This document shows positions 45,617 to 56,992 of a stretch of DNA of 64,000 nucleotides, piece after piece. Where the stretch lies: NCBI GenBank assembly GCA_017399695.1, contig JAFQBK010000016.1, positions 124,001 to 188,000 of the forward strand, in the 5' to 3' direction. The notes beneath the pieces are model-generated. The model saw only the letters and a program-made list of their open reading frames with translations, was not told where the DNA came from and made no database searches. Position numbers and translations under genes: made by a program. Every line of letters starts with the position of its first letter. Within the stretch, counting starts at the first letter, position 1. Source of the stretch: Clostridia bacterium (lineage in GTDB: Bacteria > Bacillota > Clostridia > UBA1381 > UBA9506).

Positions 45617-48220
45617 ATGGCAAAAGCCACAGAGAATAAAAAAGAAACTGACATTCAGAAGATGATTTCCACACTAGTTGACAACGCAGAGCAAGCGCTA
45701 GCAGGCTATATGAAGCTTTCGCAAGAAAAAGTTGACCATATCGTGCACCAAATGACGCTTGCCGGAATTGATAAACATATGGAACTGGCAAAGGCCGCAA
45801 TCGAAGAAACCGGCCGAGGCGTATTTGAAGATAAAGTGATTAAAAATCTCTTTTCTACAGAGTACATCTGGCATTCCATCAAATATGAAAAAACGGTTGG
45901 AATTATTGATGAAAACGACCCCGAGGGCTATGTGGATATCGCAGAACCTGTCGGCATTGTTGCAGGTGTTACTCCGGTAACCAACCCGACCTCAACAACC
46001 ATGTTTAAGTCTTTGATTTGCGCTAAAACGAGAAATCCGATTATTTTCGCATTTCACCCTGCATCTCAGAAATGCTCTGTCCTCGCGGCAAAAACGATGC
46101 TGGAAGCTGCCGTTGCTGCCGGTGCACCGAAGCACGCCATTCAATGGATTGAAACACCCTCGATTGAAGCGACTCACGCGCTGATGAATCACCCCGGCAT
46201 ATCGCTGATTCTTGCAACCGGCGGCTCGGCGATGGTTCGTGCCGCATACAGTGCAGGAAAACCGGCTCTGGGTGTTGGTCCGGGTAATGTGCCATGTTAT
46301 ATTGAAAAAACAGCGGATGTGCCGCGTGCATGTACAGATTTGATTTTATCAAAAAGCTTTGATAACGGCATGATTTGCGCCTCTGAGCAGGCGGTCATCG
46401 TCGATAAAGAAATCCGTGACCGTTTTGAAGGGTTTATGCATAAATATGGGTGTCATTTTTTAAGAGATGATGAAATTCAAAAGGTGTCCGATTATGTAAT
46501 CTCAAAGGAAACCAATATGGTGAATCCGGCCGTTGTCGGTATGCCAGCTACCAAAATCGCGGAAAATGCTGGCGTTAAAGTTGACCCAAGAACCAAAATA
46601 TTGATTGCGCCCATTGACGGTGTTGGTGATGATTACCCTCTTTCCCATGAAAAATTATCTCCCGTCTTAGCGTATTTTGTCGTTGACGGTTATAAACAAG
46701 GTTTTGACATTGCTCGTCAGATGCTTGAATTTGGCGGGCTAGGACATTCTGCCGTGATTCACACGGAAAATACTGAATTACAGGAGAAATTTGGCGAGGT
46801 AATGAAGGTTGGACGTGTGATTGTCAACTCTCCGGCGGCACAAGGCGCCATAGGTGATATTTATAATGCCAATACACCGTCTCTGACCCTAGGTTGTGGC
46901 TCTTTTGGTCGAAATTCCACCACGTCAAATGTATCCAGTGTCAACTTAATCAACAAAAAGCGTATGGCAAAGAGGAAGGTAAATATGCAGTGGTTTAAGA
47001 TTCCGCCGAAAATCTATTTTGAGGAAGATTCCGTTCAATATCTCGAAAAAATGCCGGATATCACTCGGGCGTTTATTGTCACTGACCCAACAATGGTTTC
47101 TTTGGGATATGTTGACCGCGTGCTTTACCATTTGAGAAAGCGTCAGGAATACTGTCACAGTGAAATTTATGCCGATGTTGAGCCGGACCCGTCGGTGGAA
47201 ACCATTATGCGCGGCGTGAGCGAAATGAGACGTTTCGGGCCGGATGTCATCATCGCACTGGGCGGTGGTTCGGCAATGGATGCAGCAAAGGGAATGTGGC
47301 TCTTTTACGAACATCCGGAGACAAGCTTCGACGGGCTGAGACTTAAATTCTTGGATATCAGAAAGCGTGCATTCCAATTCCCCAAATTAGGAAAAAAAGC
47401 GCAAATGGTGTGTATTCCGACTACTTCCGGCACAGGTTCAGAAGTTACCTCGTTTTCTGTTATCACAGATAAAAAGAATGGAAATATCAAATATCCTTTG
47501 GCGGATTACGAATTAACACCTGATGTCGCGATCATTGACCCGCAATTTGTCTATTCGCTCCCGAAGGGAGTTACCGCCGATACCGGTATGGATGTCTTAA
47601 CTCACGCAATTGAAGCATATGTTTCGATTTTAGCATCTGATTACACCGATGGTTTGGCTATGAAAGCGATTGAATTGGTGTTTGCAAACCTGCCCCGCGC
47701 CTACTCTGACCCCTCAGACCGCGAGGCCAGAGAAAAGATGCACAATGCATCATGCATTGCCGGAATGGCATTTACTAACGCGTTTTTAGGGCTCAATCAT
47801 TCGATGGCGCACAAGTTGGGCGGCGAATTTCATATTTCTCACGGCAAATCAAACGCAATTTTACTGCCATATATCATCGGTTATAATGCAGACAAGCCGA
47901 CAAAATTTACCTCTTTCCCGAAGTATGGAAAATTTGTTGCTGATGAAAAGTATGCGCAAATTGCAAGGCACTTGGGTCTTGAGGCAAAAACAGCGCAAGA
48001 AGGCGTAAATCACTTAATGGAAGCAGTGAGGAAGTTGATGAAAATCTTGGATTTTCCAACTTGTATTAAAGAACTCGGCGTCCCGGAAAAAGATTTTCTG
48101 TCCAGCGTTGACCGTCTCGCAGAATCCGCATTTTCAGACCAATGTACGACCGCAAACCCGAGATATCCTCTGATTTCAGAAATTAAAGAGCTGTATTTAA
48201 TGGCTTATTACGGAAAATAA
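45617..48220 (+). CDS. adhE: Bifunctional acetaldehyde-CoA/alcohol dehydrogenase
   Basis: Converts acetyl-CoA to ethanol in two NADH-dependent steps; 867 residues. The N-terminal aldehyde dehydrogenase domain (to about 440) has the catalytic Cys254 (NGMICASEQ). The C-terminal iron-dependent alcohol dehydrogenase (about 455-867) has [12 protein letters not shown] and the metal-binding region around HAIEAYVS and the [11 protein letters not shown] segment. It regenerates NAD during PFL-based fermentation. AACAGGAGTG precedes the ATG. No Rex-type operator is visible in the short upstream gap, so it may be read partly from upstream promoters. Confidence 0.97.
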   Translation: MAKATENKKETDIQKMISTLVDNAEQALAGYMKLSQEKVDHIVHQMTLAGIDKHMELAKAAIEETGRGVFEDKVIKNLFSTEYIWHSIKYEKTVGIIDENDPEGYVDIAEPVGIVAGVTPVTNPTSTTMFKSLICAKTRNPIIFAFHPASQKCSVLAAKTMLEAAVAAGAPKHAIQWIETPSIEATHALMNHPGISLILATGGSAMVRAAYSAGKPALGVGPGNVPCYIEKTADVPRACTDLILSKSFDNGMICASEQAVIVDKEIRDRFEGFMHKYGCHFLRDDEIQKVSDYVISKETNMVNPAVVGMPATKIAENAGVKVDPRTKILIAPIDGVGDDYPLSHEKLSPVLAYFVVDGYKQGFDIARQMLEFGGLGHSAVIHTENTELQEKFGEVMKVGRVIVNSPAAQGAIGDIYNANTPSLTLGCGSFGRNSTTSNVSSVNLINKKRMAKRKVNMQWFKIPPKIYFEEDSVQYLEKMPDITRAFIVTDPTMVSLGYVDRVLYHLRKRQEYCHSEIYADVEPDPSVETIMRGVSEMRRFGPDVIIALGGGSAMDAAKGMWLFYEHPETSFDGLRLKFLDIRKRAFQFPKLGKKAQMVCIPTTSGTGSEVTSFSVITDKKNGNIKYPLADYELTPDVAIIDPQFVYSLPKGVTADTGMDVLTHAIEAYVSILASDYTDGLAMKAIELVFANLPRAYSDPSDREAREKMHNASCIAGMAFTNAFLGLNHSMAHKLGGEFHISHGKSNAILLPYIIGYNADKPTKFTSFPKYGKFVADEKYAQIARHLGLEAKTAQEGVNHLMEAVRKLMKILDFPTCIKELGVPEKDFLSSVDRLAESAFSDQCTTANPRYPLISEIKELYLMAYYGK

Positions 48221-48254
48221 TAAAAAAACAGCACTAACGGATTGAAATGAGATA

Positions 48255-48293
48255 ATGATGGCAGATATTAAAATTGTCTGCCATCATTTTTTG
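48255..48293 (+). terminator. adhE terminator
   Basis: ATGATGGCAGA (48255-48265) pairs with TCTGCCATCAT (48277-48287), followed by a T run. Confidence 0.88.
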
Positions 48294-48322
48294 TACTTAG
48301 CAAACCTACATTTATGCAAAAA

Positions 48323-48356
48323 ATGAGCCTTGTGAACGAGAGTTCACAAGGCTCAT
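48323..48356 (-). terminator. ppdK terminator
   Basis: Perfect 15-base stem: ATGAGCCTTGTGAAC (48323-48337), loop GAGA, and its complement (48342-48356). On the minus strand it is followed by TTTTTT. Confidence 0.9.
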
Positions 48357-48384
48357 AATAATTTTTATTTTGCCTAAGCAGTCA

Positions 48385-51012
48385 TTATTTCGCTGCAATT
48401 GCTGCCTGTGCTGCTGCCAAGCGTGCAATCGGCACACGGAACGGCGAGCAGGATACATAATCCAGGCCAATCTTATGGCAGAACTCAACGGAAGACGGGT
48501 CTCCGCCGTGCTCTCCACAGATACCGATATGAAGCTTCGGATTCACCGGCTTACCAAGTTTGATAGCCATTTCCATCAGCTTACCAACACCGATCTGGTC
48601 GAGTTTTGCAAACGGGTCATTCTCGAAGATTTTGGTGTCATAATAAGCGTTTAAGAACTTACCAGCATCGTCACGGGAGAAACCGTAAGTCATCTGGGTT
48701 AAGTCGTTAGTACCGAAGCAGAAGAAGTCAGCTTCTTTTGCGATATCATCAGCAGTAAGAGCTGCTCTCGGGATTTCGATCATCGTACCAACTTCGTAAG
48801 CAAGCTCGATGCCAGCTGCTGCGATTTCAGCATCAGCAGTTTCAACAACAACCTTCTTAACGAATTTGAGCTCTTTGATGTCGCCAACGAGCGGAATCAT
48901 GATTTCAGGAGCTACCTTCCAATCCGGGTGAGCTTTCTGAACATTGATTGCTGCACGAATAACTGCTTTGGTCTGCATCTTTGCAATTTCCGGATAGGTA
49001 ACTGCAAGACGGCAACCACGGTGACCCATCATCGGGTTAAACTCGTGGAGAGAATCGATAATTGTCTTAATCTGCTCAACGGTCTTACCCTGAGCATCAG
49101 CAAGTTTCTTGATATCTTCTTCGGTCGTCGGAACGAACTCATGAAGCGGCGGGTCTAAGAAACGGATGGTAACCGGGTTACCTTCCAAAGCTTCGTAAAG
49201 CTTTTCAAAGTCGCCCTGCTGTACCGGCAGAATCTTTTCAAGCGCTACTTCTCTTTCCTCTACCGTATCAGAACAAATCATTTCGCGGAATGCATCAATT
49301 CTGTCGCCTTCGAAGAACATATGCTCCGTACGGCACAGACCGATACCTTCAGCACCAAGCTCACGAGCTTTCTTAGCATCAGCCGGCGTATCAGCGTTGG
49401 TTCTAACTTTCAGAGTTCTGTATTTGTCAGCCCAAGCCATGATTCTGCCAAACTCACCGGAGATGGAAGCATCAACCGTCGGAACGATGCCATCATAAAT
49501 GCAACCGGTAGAACCATCTAAGGAGATTTCGTCACCCTCGTGGTATTCTTTACCAGCCAATACAAACTTCTTGTTTTCTTCATCCATAGCGATTTCAGAG
49601 CAACCGGATACACAGCAAGTACCCATTCCACGAGCAACTACGGCTGCATGAGAGGTCATACCGCCACGAACAGTCAGGATACCCTGAGCAGCTTTCATAC
49701 CTTCAATGTCTTCCGGAGAGGTTTCCAGACGAACCAGTACAACTTTTTCGCCTTTTGCAGCCCACTCTTTAGCATCTTCAGCAGTAAATACGATTTTACC
49801 GCAAGCAGCACCCGGGGATGCAGCCAGTGCTCTACCGATTAAAGCTGCGGACTTTAATGCTGCAGCATCAAACTGCGGATGCAGAAGGGTATCAAGGTTT
49901 CTCGGGTCGATCATTGCAACTGCCTTCTCTTCGCTGATCATGCCCTCATCAACGAGGTCACAAGCAATCTTAAGAGCAGCTTTTGCAGTTCTCTTACCGT
50001 TACGGGTCTGAAGCATATAGAGTTTCTTATCTTCGATGGTGAACTCCATATCCTGCATATCTCTGTAGTGATCTTCCAGCTTACGGCAGATGCCGATGAA
50101 TTCTTCATAAACTTCCGGCATAACTTCTTTCAGCTGATCAATTTTCTGCGGTGTACGAACGCCGGCAACAACGTCTTCACCCTGAGCGTTCATCAGGAAC
50201 TCACCCATCAGGTGCTTTTCGCCGGTTGCAGGGTCACGGGTAAATGCAACACCGGTACCGGAGGTTTCGCCCATGTTACCGAATGCCATCATCTGTACGT
50301 TAACTGCGGTACCCCAGGAATACGGGATATCGTTGTCACGACGGTATACGTTAGCACGCGGGTTGTCCCAGGAACGAAATACTGCCTTAACTGCTTCCAT
50401 GAGCTGTTCTTTCGGATCCGTCGGGAAATCAGCGCCGATTTTAGCTTTATATTCAGCTTTGAACTGATTTGCAAGCTCTTTTAAGTCATCAGCGGTCAGG
50501 TCAACGTCCTGAGTTACGCCTTTGGCTTCTTTCATCTTATCGATGAGCTCCTCGAAGTATTTCTTACCAACTTCCATAACAACGTCAGAGAACATCTGGA
50601 TAAATCTTCTATAGCAGTCCCAAGCCCAACGCGGATTGCCGGACTTCTCTGCCAAAACGTTAACAACTTCTTCATTTAAACCAAGGTTTAAGATGGTATC
50701 CATCATACCCGGCATGGAAGCTCTAGCACCGGAACGAACGGAAACCAACAGCGGATTTTCTTTGTCACCAAATTTTTTACCGGTGATTTCTTCCATTTTC
50801 GTGATGGCAACCATGATTTCATCCATAATACCATCGTTGATTTTTCTGCCATCTTCATAATACTGCGTACAAGCTTCCGTCGAAATTGTGAAGCCCTGCG
50901 GTACCGGAAGACCCAGTTTTGTCATTTCTGCCAGGTTAGCACCTTTACCACCCAACAGATTTCTCATATCTGCGTTGCCTTCGCTAAACAGATATACGTA
51001 CTTTTTAGCCAT
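48385..51012 (-). CDS. ppdK: Pyruvate, phosphate dikinase
   Basis: Interconverts pyruvate, ATP and phosphate with PEP, AMP and pyrophosphate; 875 residues, normal length. Order: ATP-grasp domain (GGKGANLAEM, MPGMMDTILNLGLN), swivelling phosphohistidine domain (GGMTSHAAVVARGMGTCC) and C-terminal PEP/pyruvate barrel (EIMIPLV, FFCFGTNDLTQMT, GICGEHGGDP). In anaerobes it often runs toward pyruvate to gain ATP. The start is 51012, just after AGGAGG, rather than 12 codons upstream. A single gene with its own promoter and terminator; codon choice is highly biased, suggesting strong expression. Confidence 0.97.
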   Translation of the reverse strand: MAKKYVYLFSEGNADMRNLLGGKGANLAEMTKLGLPVPQGFTISTEACTQYYEDGRKINDGIMDEIMVAITKMEEITGKKFGDKENPLLVSVRSGARASMPGMMDTILNLGLNEEVVNVLAEKSGNPRWAWDCYRRFIQMFSDVVMEVGKKYFEELIDKMKEAKGVTQDVDLTADDLKELANQFKAEYKAKIGADFPTDPKEQLMEAVKAVFRSWDNPRANVYRRDNDIPYSWGTAVNVQMMAFGNMGETSGTGVAFTRDPATGEKHLMGEFLMNAQGEDVVAGVRTPQKIDQLKEVMPEVYEEFIGICRKLEDHYRDMQDMEFTIEDKKLYMLQTRNGKRTAKAALKIACDLVDEGMISEEKAVAMIDPRNLDTLLHPQFDAAALKSAALIGRALAASPGAACGKIVFTAEDAKEWAAKGEKVVLVRLETSPEDIEGMKAAQGILTVRGGMTSHAAVVARGMGTCCVSGCSEIAMDEENKKFVLAGKEYHEGDEISLDGSTGCIYDGIVPTVDASISGEFGRIMAWADKYRTLKVRTNADTPADAKKARELGAEGIGLCRTEHMFFEGDRIDAFREMICSDTVEEREVALEKILPVQQGDFEKLYEALEGNPVTIRFLDPPLHEFVPTTEEDIKKLADAQGKTVEQIKTIIDSLHEFNPMMGHRGCRLAVTYPEIAKMQTKAVIRAAINVQKAHPDWKVAPEIMIPLVGDIKELKFVKKVVVETADAEIAAAGIELAYEVGTMIEIPRAALTADDIAKEADFFCFGTNDLTQMTYGFSRDDAGKFLNAYYDTKIFENDPFAKLDQIGVGKLMEMAIKLGKPVNPKLHIGICGEHGGDPSSVEFCHKIGLDYVSCSPFRVPIARLAAAQAAIAAK

Positions 51013-51108
51013 GTGTAAACCTCCTATTTGATTTTGTGTGACTCTCAAAAAGTAAGAATCATTGACAATTTTTTAGCAATTTTTGGTTCTGGCTGAACGC
51101 CACATTAT

Positions 51109-51136
51109 ATTATACCATATATTTGTAAAAAATCAA
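51109..51136 (-). promoter_or_regulatory. ppdK promoter
   Basis: Minus strand: TTGATT (plus 51131-51136), 16-base spacer, TATAAT (51109-51114), giving a leader of about 90 bases. Confidence 0.6.
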
Positions 51137-51195
51137 ATATTTTTTTATTATTTTGTTAATTTTATTGCATTTTAAACATTTTATTACAAAAACGA

Positions 51196-51225
51196 TAAAA
51201 AAAGCGCAGGATTCCTACGCTTTTT
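51196..51225 (-). terminator. pcrA terminator overlapping its stop codon
   Basis: On the minus strand AGCGTAGG and CCTGCGCT (one G-T pair) enclose AAT, followed by seven T. The left arm contains the TAG stop of pcrA (51215-51217), so the last codons are part of the stem. Confidence 0.75.
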
Positions 51226-53407
51226 GAAGTTTTGCAAATGCACCCATTAAGTTTTTCGTGCCAACATCATCAAATGCAATTTCAATTCGGACATCGTTGC
51301 CCTCCGGTGTAACGGATAAAATCATTCCACGTCCGAATTTCTTATGCGTTACGATGTCGCCCGGCATATAATCAACATTCATGGGTTTTGAACGAACATC
51401 AAAGACTTTTTTATTAAATATATCATTAAATAATGCTTGATTCTGCGGCTTGCTCTCCCCTATTGTTTGTCCTACCTTCACTTGCCTGCGAAGAACATCA
51501 GTGTATTTCGGCGGGATTTCATCCAAAAAGCGCGAGGGCTTGGAATACTGCGATGCACCATATACATTCCTGCGCAGAGCATAAGACACCGTAAGATTTT
51601 TCTTAGCGCGCGTAATGCCCACATAGCATAAGCGCCTTTCTTCTTCCAATTCCTCATCGGAAAACATCGAACGGCTGCTGGGAAACAGACCGTCCTCCAT
51701 ACCGCATAAGAATACATGGGGAAACTCAAGACCTTTCGCACTATGCAGGGTCATTAAAACAACCGTATCTGCATCTGCGTCATAGTTGTCGATATCCGAA
51801 ACAAGTGCGGTTCGTTCCAAAAATTCGGATAAATTCGGCGCTTCCGTCTCCTTTTCATATTCAAAGGCAGATGCAATAAATTCACCGATATTCTCAAGCT
51901 TCGTTTGATTTTCAACGCTGTGCTCTACTTCCAGCATCGCGCGATATCCGCTTTCGTCCAGCATTTTTTCCAACACAGCTGATGGCAGAGCATTTTCGGC
52001 AAACGCACCCAAATTGCGAATCATTTTTGTAAAGGGAAGCAACTTGTCAGATAATTTTGATAGCTCACTATCACCTTCACAATTCTCCATCGCTGCAAAC
52101 ATACTGATTCCACGCTCTGCAGCAGCCTTTGCAATCTTTTCAACAGAGGTTGTTCCAATTTTACGGCTGGGTTCATTCACTACACGAATCAAACTGATAT
52201 TATCATCCGGGTTAAATATAAGTCGTAAATATGCTAAAACATCCTTTACTTCCTTGCGGTCATAAAAGCGCAATCCTGCAAGCACACGATAAGGGATACG
52301 AAAGCCGGACAAGGTTGTTTCAATAATACGCGATTGTGCATTGGTGCGGTATAAAATCGCGTTTGCAGAATACTTCGCGCCCTTGTTTTCGACTTCTTTT
52401 TGTATTTCTTTTGCTATGTATTCTGCTTCTTCGTATTCATTTTCTGCTTCAAATACCGTAATTTTATCACCGTCGCCATTATCCGTCCACAAGGTCTTTC
52501 CCTTTCGACCTTTATTATTGGCAATTACAAAATTTGCCGCATTCAATATATTTTGCGTAGAACGATAGTTTTGCTCCAGTTTAATCACTTTAGCGGCCTG
52601 AAATTCTTTTTCAAAATCTAAAATATTGTTGATGTTTGCACCACGGAATTTATAAATACTTTGGTCATCATCACCAACCACACAAATATTTTCGCGCACG
52701 GATGCAAGCATACTGGTCAGCATATATTGGGAATTGTTGGTGTCCTGATACTCATCCACAAAAATATACTTGAATTTATTCTGATAGTAGCTGAGCACCT
52801 CCGGATTTGTTGACAAAAGCTTCACTGTGAGCATAATGATATCATCAAAATCCAAGGCATTGGATTCTTTGAGGCGCTTTTGATATAGCCGATACGCTTC
52901 GCCGATTTTTGACATCCTGAAATCAGAAGTATAGACATCAATAAAGCTATCCGGCTCCATTAAGTCGTCTTTCGCTGTGGAAATCTCAGCTAAAACTCCT
53001 TTAATCGGAAAGAATTTTTCATCCATATCCAGCTCTTTTAAGCAACGCTTCATGAGGGTTTTCTGGTCAGATGTATCATAGATGACAAAGTCGCTGTTAT
53101 AACCCAATAGATGAATATTCTTTCGAAGAATTTTCATACAGCAGGCATGAAATGTATGAATCCACATTCCGTCAGCACTCTCGCCAATCAGGTTTTCGAT
53201 TCTTTCTTTCATTTCATTTGCTGCTTTATTTGTAAACGTGATTGCCAGTATTTCAAACGGACGGGCAAGTCCCTGCTCTAATATGTATGCTATTTTATTC
53301 ACTACGACCGTGGTTTTTCCAGAGCCTGCGCCGGCAAGAATTAAGATAGGACCATCTGTGCACAGGATTGCTTCTTTTTGTCGGTCGTTAAAGCGTTCTA
53401 AATTCAT
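51215..53407 (-). CDS. pcrA: ATP-dependent DNA helicase PcrA/UvrD
   Basis: Superfamily 1A 3'-5' helicase of 730 residues for repair and rolling-circle replication. Walker A GAGSGKTT near 26-33, [24 protein letters not shown] and [18 protein letters not shown] are intact. The C-terminal tail ends in a Tudor-like fold ([18 protein letters not shown]). It overlaps the end of trmFO by four bases and is the last gene of a long minus-strand run. AGGAGG precedes the ATG. Confidence 0.95.
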   Translation of the reverse strand: MNLERFNDRQKEAILCTDGPILILAGAGSGKTTVVVNKIAYILEQGLARPFEILAITFTNKAANEMKERIENLIGESADGMWIHTFHACCMKILRKNIHLLGYNSDFVIYDTSDQKTLMKRCLKELDMDEKFFPIKGVLAEISTAKDDLMEPDSFIDVYTSDFRMSKIGEAYRLYQKRLKESNALDFDDIIMLTVKLLSTNPEVLSYYQNKFKYIFVDEYQDTNNSQYMLTSMLASVRENICVVGDDDQSIYKFRGANINNILDFEKEFQAAKVIKLEQNYRSTQNILNAANFVIANNKGRKGKTLWTDNGDGDKITVFEAENEYEEAEYIAKEIQKEVENKGAKYSANAILYRTNAQSRIIETTLSGFRIPYRVLAGLRFYDRKEVKDVLAYLRLIFNPDDNISLIRVVNEPSRKIGTTSVEKIAKAAAERGISMFAAMENCEGDSELSKLSDKLLPFTKMIRNLGAFAENALPSAVLEKMLDESGYRAMLEVEHSVENQTKLENIGEFIASAFEYEKETEAPNLSEFLERTALVSDIDNYDADADTVVLMTLHSAKGLEFPHVFLCGMEDGLFPSSRSMFSDEELEEERRLCYVGITRAKKNLTVSYALRRNVYGASQYSKPSRFLDEIPPKYTDVLRRQVKVGQTIGESKPQNQALFNDIFNKKVFDVRSKPMNVDYMPGDIVTHKKFGRGMILSVTPEGNDVRIEIAFDDVGTKNLMGAFAKLQKA

Positions 53408-54705
53408 AGTTCCTCCTTGATTATTTCCCTAATAACCTCGAGCGCTCGCTCAGAAATTTTTCCGTAGCGTTCTTTTTTATTTTTCACACGATAATCGAGC
53501 GAATCAATAATGCCGAAATTGATATTCATCGGCTGAAAATCCTTACCGCAGAACGCAGAAACGTGCTTTGCAAGCGCACCGGTTGCGGTTTTTGACGGAA
53601 AAATGAGGGGAGCTTTACCCAAAACATATCTTGCTGCATTGATGCCTGCGACAATGCCGGAAGATGCAGATTCCACATAACCCTCGACACCCGTCATCTG
53701 CCCTGCAAAAAACAGACCCGGACGCTCAATGACACCGTAGGTCGTATCTAAAAAGCCGGGAGAATGCAGATAAGTATTGCGGTGCATCACACCATAACGA
53801 ATAATATCTAAATTTTCAAGACCCGGAATCATAGAAAATACTCGTTTCTGTTCTCCGAATTTTAAGTGTGTCTGAAATCCGACGATATTAAACAATGTGC
53901 CGTCTTTATCATCCTGACGAAGCTGAACCACTGCATAGTATTGCTCTCCCGTCTCCGGATGTTCAAGACCTACAGGTTTTAATGGACCAAATACTAAGGT
54001 GTCTTCCCCACGCCTTGCCATCACTTCGACCGGCATACAGCCTTCAAATACTTTTTGGTCTTCAAAGGATTTTAATTCAGCTGTTTCGGCAGTAATCAAA
54101 GCATTATAAAAACGCAAATATTCTTCTTTTGTCATCGGACAATTGATATAATCTGCCGTACCTTTGTCATAACGCGCCTTTCGATAAGTTTTCGTCTTAT
54201 CGATGGACTCATAGGTAATAATCGGTGCAGCGGCATCAAAAAAATAAAGCTGCTCTTTACAAAGCTTGCTGATGTTATCTGCAAGTGCGTCTGAAGTGAG
54301 CGGACCACTGGCTACAACGACACAGCCCTCATCGGGAATTTCCGTCACCTCTTCTTCTATGACCGTAATGTTCGGGTGGGAATGAATCTTTTCCGTCATC
54401 ATTTGAGCAAAACCCAAACGGTCAACCGCTAATGCTCCACCGGCAGGAACACGAGTGGCGTCAGCACATTCTGTGACCAAGGAACCCAAAAGGCGCATTT
54501 CCGCCTTTAATAAGCCTGCACCATTTTCTAATGTATCTGCGCGCAGAGAGTTTGAACACACAAGCTCTCCAAGGTAATCCAGCGAATGTGCCGGAGATTT
54601 CTTTTTGGGCTTCATTTCATATAAATCAACATGGATTCCGTATTTTGCGAGTTGCCACGCAGCCTCACATCCGGCAAGTCCACCACCGATGACTGTTGCT
54701 TTCAT
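53404..54705 (-). CDS. trmFO: tRNA (uracil-54-C5) methyltransferase, folate-dependent
   Basis: Forms ribothymidine at position 54 of tRNA using methylene-tetrahydrofolate and FAD; 433 residues. The FAD motif [15 protein letters not shown] at the N-terminus and the family segment [20 protein letters not shown] are diagnostic. It shares a four-base overlap with pcrA. Standard for Firmicutes, replacing the SAM-dependent TrmA. Confidence 0.96.
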   Translation of the reverse strand: MKATVIGGGLAGCEAAWQLAKYGIHVDLYEMKPKKKSPAHSLDYLGELVCSNSLRADTLENGAGLLKAEMRLLGSLVTECADATRVPAGGALAVDRLGFAQMMTEKIHSHPNITVIEEEVTEIPDEGCVVVASGPLTSDALADNISKLCKEQLYFFDAAAPIITYESIDKTKTYRKARYDKGTADYINCPMTKEEYLRFYNALITAETAELKSFEDQKVFEGCMPVEVMARRGEDTLVFGPLKPVGLEHPETGEQYYAVVQLRQDDKDGTLFNIVGFQTHLKFGEQKRVFSMIPGLENLDIIRYGVMHRNTYLHSPGFLDTTYGVIERPGLFFAGQMTGVEGYVESASSGIVAGINAARYVLGKAPLIFPSKTATGALAKHVSAFCGKDFQPMNINFGIIDSLDYRVKNKKERYGKISERALEVIREIIKEEL

Positions 54706-54726
54706 AGTATTCCTCTTCTCTAAGGG

Positions 54727-55605
54727 TTATTTATTCCACACAGCAGCATATTTATCTAGAATATAAACAGGACGATAGGCAAGCTTTGCCTGTCTGAGAC
54801 CGCTAAGCCCCATATCTTCCTCACGGTTTAAATATTGATAACTACTCCATTCATTTTGGCAAAATCGCTGACTCATTGCCGGATACACACCGCGAAAACT
54901 TTGATCAGCAAACTCCAGGTGTACCAACACGGTATCCTCTGATACCGGCTCTGCAAATGATGCCGCAACAAGTGTTCCATTAACTAAAATTCCGCCCGCT
55001 GTGACGTTTAAGTTTTCGAGATTGTCCATTACGCGAAGCGTAGCAGCTTTCGCGTTTTCCGCGCTACTATCGTCACTATTATTCATCCAGCGCTCAAACA
55101 ATTCCTTGCACGCAGGCATATCTGATGCAGTAAGCCTTACATATTCATGCGGATAGGTGTTACAGAAATAATTAAAATGATTCTTTTTCCCATGCAGTTT
55201 TTTCCCGCTGAGATCTATCATTTGCTTTGTTTCATAGATATAGTCTGAATTGTCTCTGTCATAAATAAATTCAAAACTGTCAGGAAAAAGTTCAGAAAGC
55301 TCGTCCTTCATCCAATCAGATAAATTTCGGAATACGGGTCTGACCCCTTGCTCTCTTAAATGCTCGCAAACCGAAAGGATAGCACTCTTTTTATCCCCCA
55401 AACCAATAGGATAGGAAGCCATCGGCGGATTCTTTCCAAACTGAAAAAACAGCACCAAACAGCCGAACGTTTCAGCATAGGTAATGCTTGTCTCTCCACT
55501 CCACATAAACATATTCGTAAAATTATAGGTGGAATTATTCATATTATTAAAATATGTTTCAAAAACAGATTTACTTTCTAAAGTAATGCGTTTTTGTTCC
55601 AACAT
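54727..55605 (-). CDS. DUF2156 acyltransferase-like protein
   Basis: Protein of 292 residues of the DUF2156 family, related to the C-terminal GNAT-fold domain of phosphatidylglycerol lysyltransferase (MprF). It is soluble and lacks the MprF membrane domain. Visible segments: NYIYETKQMIDLSGKK-like core around 125-145 and YPAMSQRFC near 240. It may transfer an acyl or aminoacyl group; substrate unknown. It lies between aroE and trmFO in the minus-strand run. Confidence 0.8.
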   Translation of the reverse strand: MLEQKRITLESKSVFETYFNNMNNSTYNFTNMFMWSGETSITYAETFGCLVLFFQFGKNPPMASYPIGLGDKKSAILSVCEHLREQGVRPVFRNLSDWMKDELSELFPDSFEFIYDRDNSDYIYETKQMIDLSGKKLHGKKNHFNYFCNTYPHEYVRLTASDMPACKELFERWMNNSDDSSAENAKAATLRVMDNLENLNVTAGGILVNGTLVAASFAEPVSEDTVLVHLEFADQSFRGVYPAMSQRFCQNEWSSYQYLNREEDMGLSGLRQAKLAYRPVYILDKYAAVWNK

Positions 55606-55620
55606 TTTAACACCTTCCGG

Positions 55621-56469
55621 TTAAATTCTAAAATCTTTAAAAAGTGCGAGTGCCTCATTAAAACATTCTTCAGGCAATTTACAATCGCAGAACAATTCAA
55701 ATGCATAGATTCCCTGCATTACAAGCATTGGAAGACCATTCATAATTTTTGCTCCTTTGGCTTCTGCCTCCTGTAAAAAACGCGTCTTTTTCGGATTATA
55801 AATTAAATCACAGCATAAGGTTTTATCCGTAATCATATCCATATATTTATTAAACGGATTTTCTTCCTCGTGAGGATGCATCCCCAATGGAGTTAGATTA
55901 ATAACGATATCGTATTGCTTGTCCGTATCAATTTCCTCACAAGCATAAAATTTAGTATATTCTTTCACCAAATCTTCAATTGGCAGTATTTTTTCTTTTG
56001 TGCGTGAGCTTATCGTAACGGAGCCGGCTCCTTTTTGTGCTAATTTATAAGCAATACTGCGCGCGGAACCACCGGCACCTAACATTAAAACATCTTTTTT
56101 TTGAAAGCTTCCTAAAATACGCTCAAAAGAGTCTACAAAACCGTCCCCATCAGTATTATAACCGCACCATTTCCCTTCGCGGTTTACAATGGTATTCACC
56201 GAACCCATGCGCTTTGCTTCCGCATCTAAAACATCGACAACGTCTAAAACGTCGATTTTGTACGGAGAAGTAATATTAAAACCCAAAGCACCCATGGTTT
56301 TGGCTTGCAAAACAGATGGCTTAAAGTCTTCTTTTTCTACTTCAAAAGCTAAATATGTTACGTCTTTCCCTGTTTTTTCAGCAAAATAGCTGTGCATTTT
56401 GGGTGACAAGGTATGCGCCAAAGGGTTTCCAAAGATACCCAAAAGCTTCGTCTGCGATGATGTTGTCAT
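55621..56469 (-). CDS. aroE: Shikimate dehydrogenase
   Basis: NADPH-dependent reduction of 3-dehydroshikimate; about 282 residues. The substrate segment GNPLAHTLSPKMHSYFAE, the catalytic NITSPYK lysine and the NADP motif GAGGSARSIAY are present. ATG at 56469 is preferred: AAAGGG abuts the in-frame ATG at 56478 but is well spaced from 56469. It is separate from the DAHP synthase gene at 29.7 kb; other aro genes are outside. Confidence 0.94.
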   Translation of the reverse strand: MTTSSQTKLLGIFGNPLAHTLSPKMHSYFAEKTGKDVTYLAFEVEKEDFKPSVLQAKTMGALGFNITSPYKIDVLDVVDVLDAEAKRMGSVNTIVNREGKWCGYNTDGDGFVDSFERILGSFQKKDVLMLGAGGSARSIAYKLAQKGAGSVTISSRTKEKILPIEDLVKEYTKFYACEEIDTDKQYDIVINLTPLGMHPHEEENPFNKYMDMITDKTLCCDLIYNPKKTRFLQEAEAKGAKIMNGLPMLVMQGIYAFELFCDCKLPEECFNEALALFKDFRI

Positions 56470-56502
56470 TGATTTCATCCCTTTTTCTTCAAATATCTGC
56501 GC

Positions 56503-56955
56503 TTATACCATATACATAAGCACGACGACCAAAACGCCGACGATTGCTCCTGCAAAAACCTCGAATGGTGTATGACCAAGCAATTCTTTCAGTTTCTCTC
56601 CATCTGTCTCGATTTCATCTGTGCCCATATTTTCAACTACTTGATTTAATACCTCTGCCTGTTCTCCTGCCGCACGACGTACACCGGAAGCATCGTACAT
56701 TACAATAAAGGATAGTACAACACAAATCGCAAATGCTGCTGACCGTAAACCCTCTTCAAAGCCCACAGAGGTCGTCAGTGCAATGACAAAAGCGGAATGA
56801 GAACTCGGCATACCGCCGGAACCAATAAAACGGCGGAAGTCAAATTTCCTATTCTCCACCATTACAAAAATAACCTTTAAAAACTGTGCGGCAAACCAAC
56901 CGACCAAAGCTGAAATCAGCATTTTGTTTGAAAAAATCTCTGTAAAAAATTCCAA
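56503..56955 (-). CDS. Divergent PAP2 family membrane protein (YuiD type)
   Basis: Protein of 150 residues with about four hydrophobic segments, the YuiD/divergent PAP2 family. Phosphatase-like residues GGMPSSHSA and the HTPFEVFAGAIVG segment are visible. It may act on a lipid phosphate such as an isoprenoid diphosphate; it lies 37 bases from the prenyl synthase gene, which supports but does not prove this. The start is TTG with AAGGTGG upstream. Confidence 0.85.
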   Translation of the reverse strand: MEFFTEIFSNKMLISALVGWFAAQFLKVIFVMVENRKFDFRRFIGSGGMPSSHSAFVIALTTSVGFEEGLRSAAFAICVVLSFIVMYDASGVRRAAGEQAEVLNQVVENMGTDEIETDGEKLKELLGHTPFEVFAGAIVGVLVVVLMYMV

Positions 56956-56992
56956 GTTGATACCACCTTACTGTATTTTATCTTATGTTGTC

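Noticed and set aside
48336..48343. GAACGAGAGTTC-like sequence resembling a Gram-positive LexA box
   Set aside because: It is the loop-proximal part of the perfect ppdK terminator stem, downstream of genes, with the outer C and G of the LexA consensus missing.
49879..50484. 201-codon open frame on the plus strand opposite ppdK
   Set aside because: An antisense shadow created by the strong codon bias of ppdK; no ribosome site or recognisable protein features.
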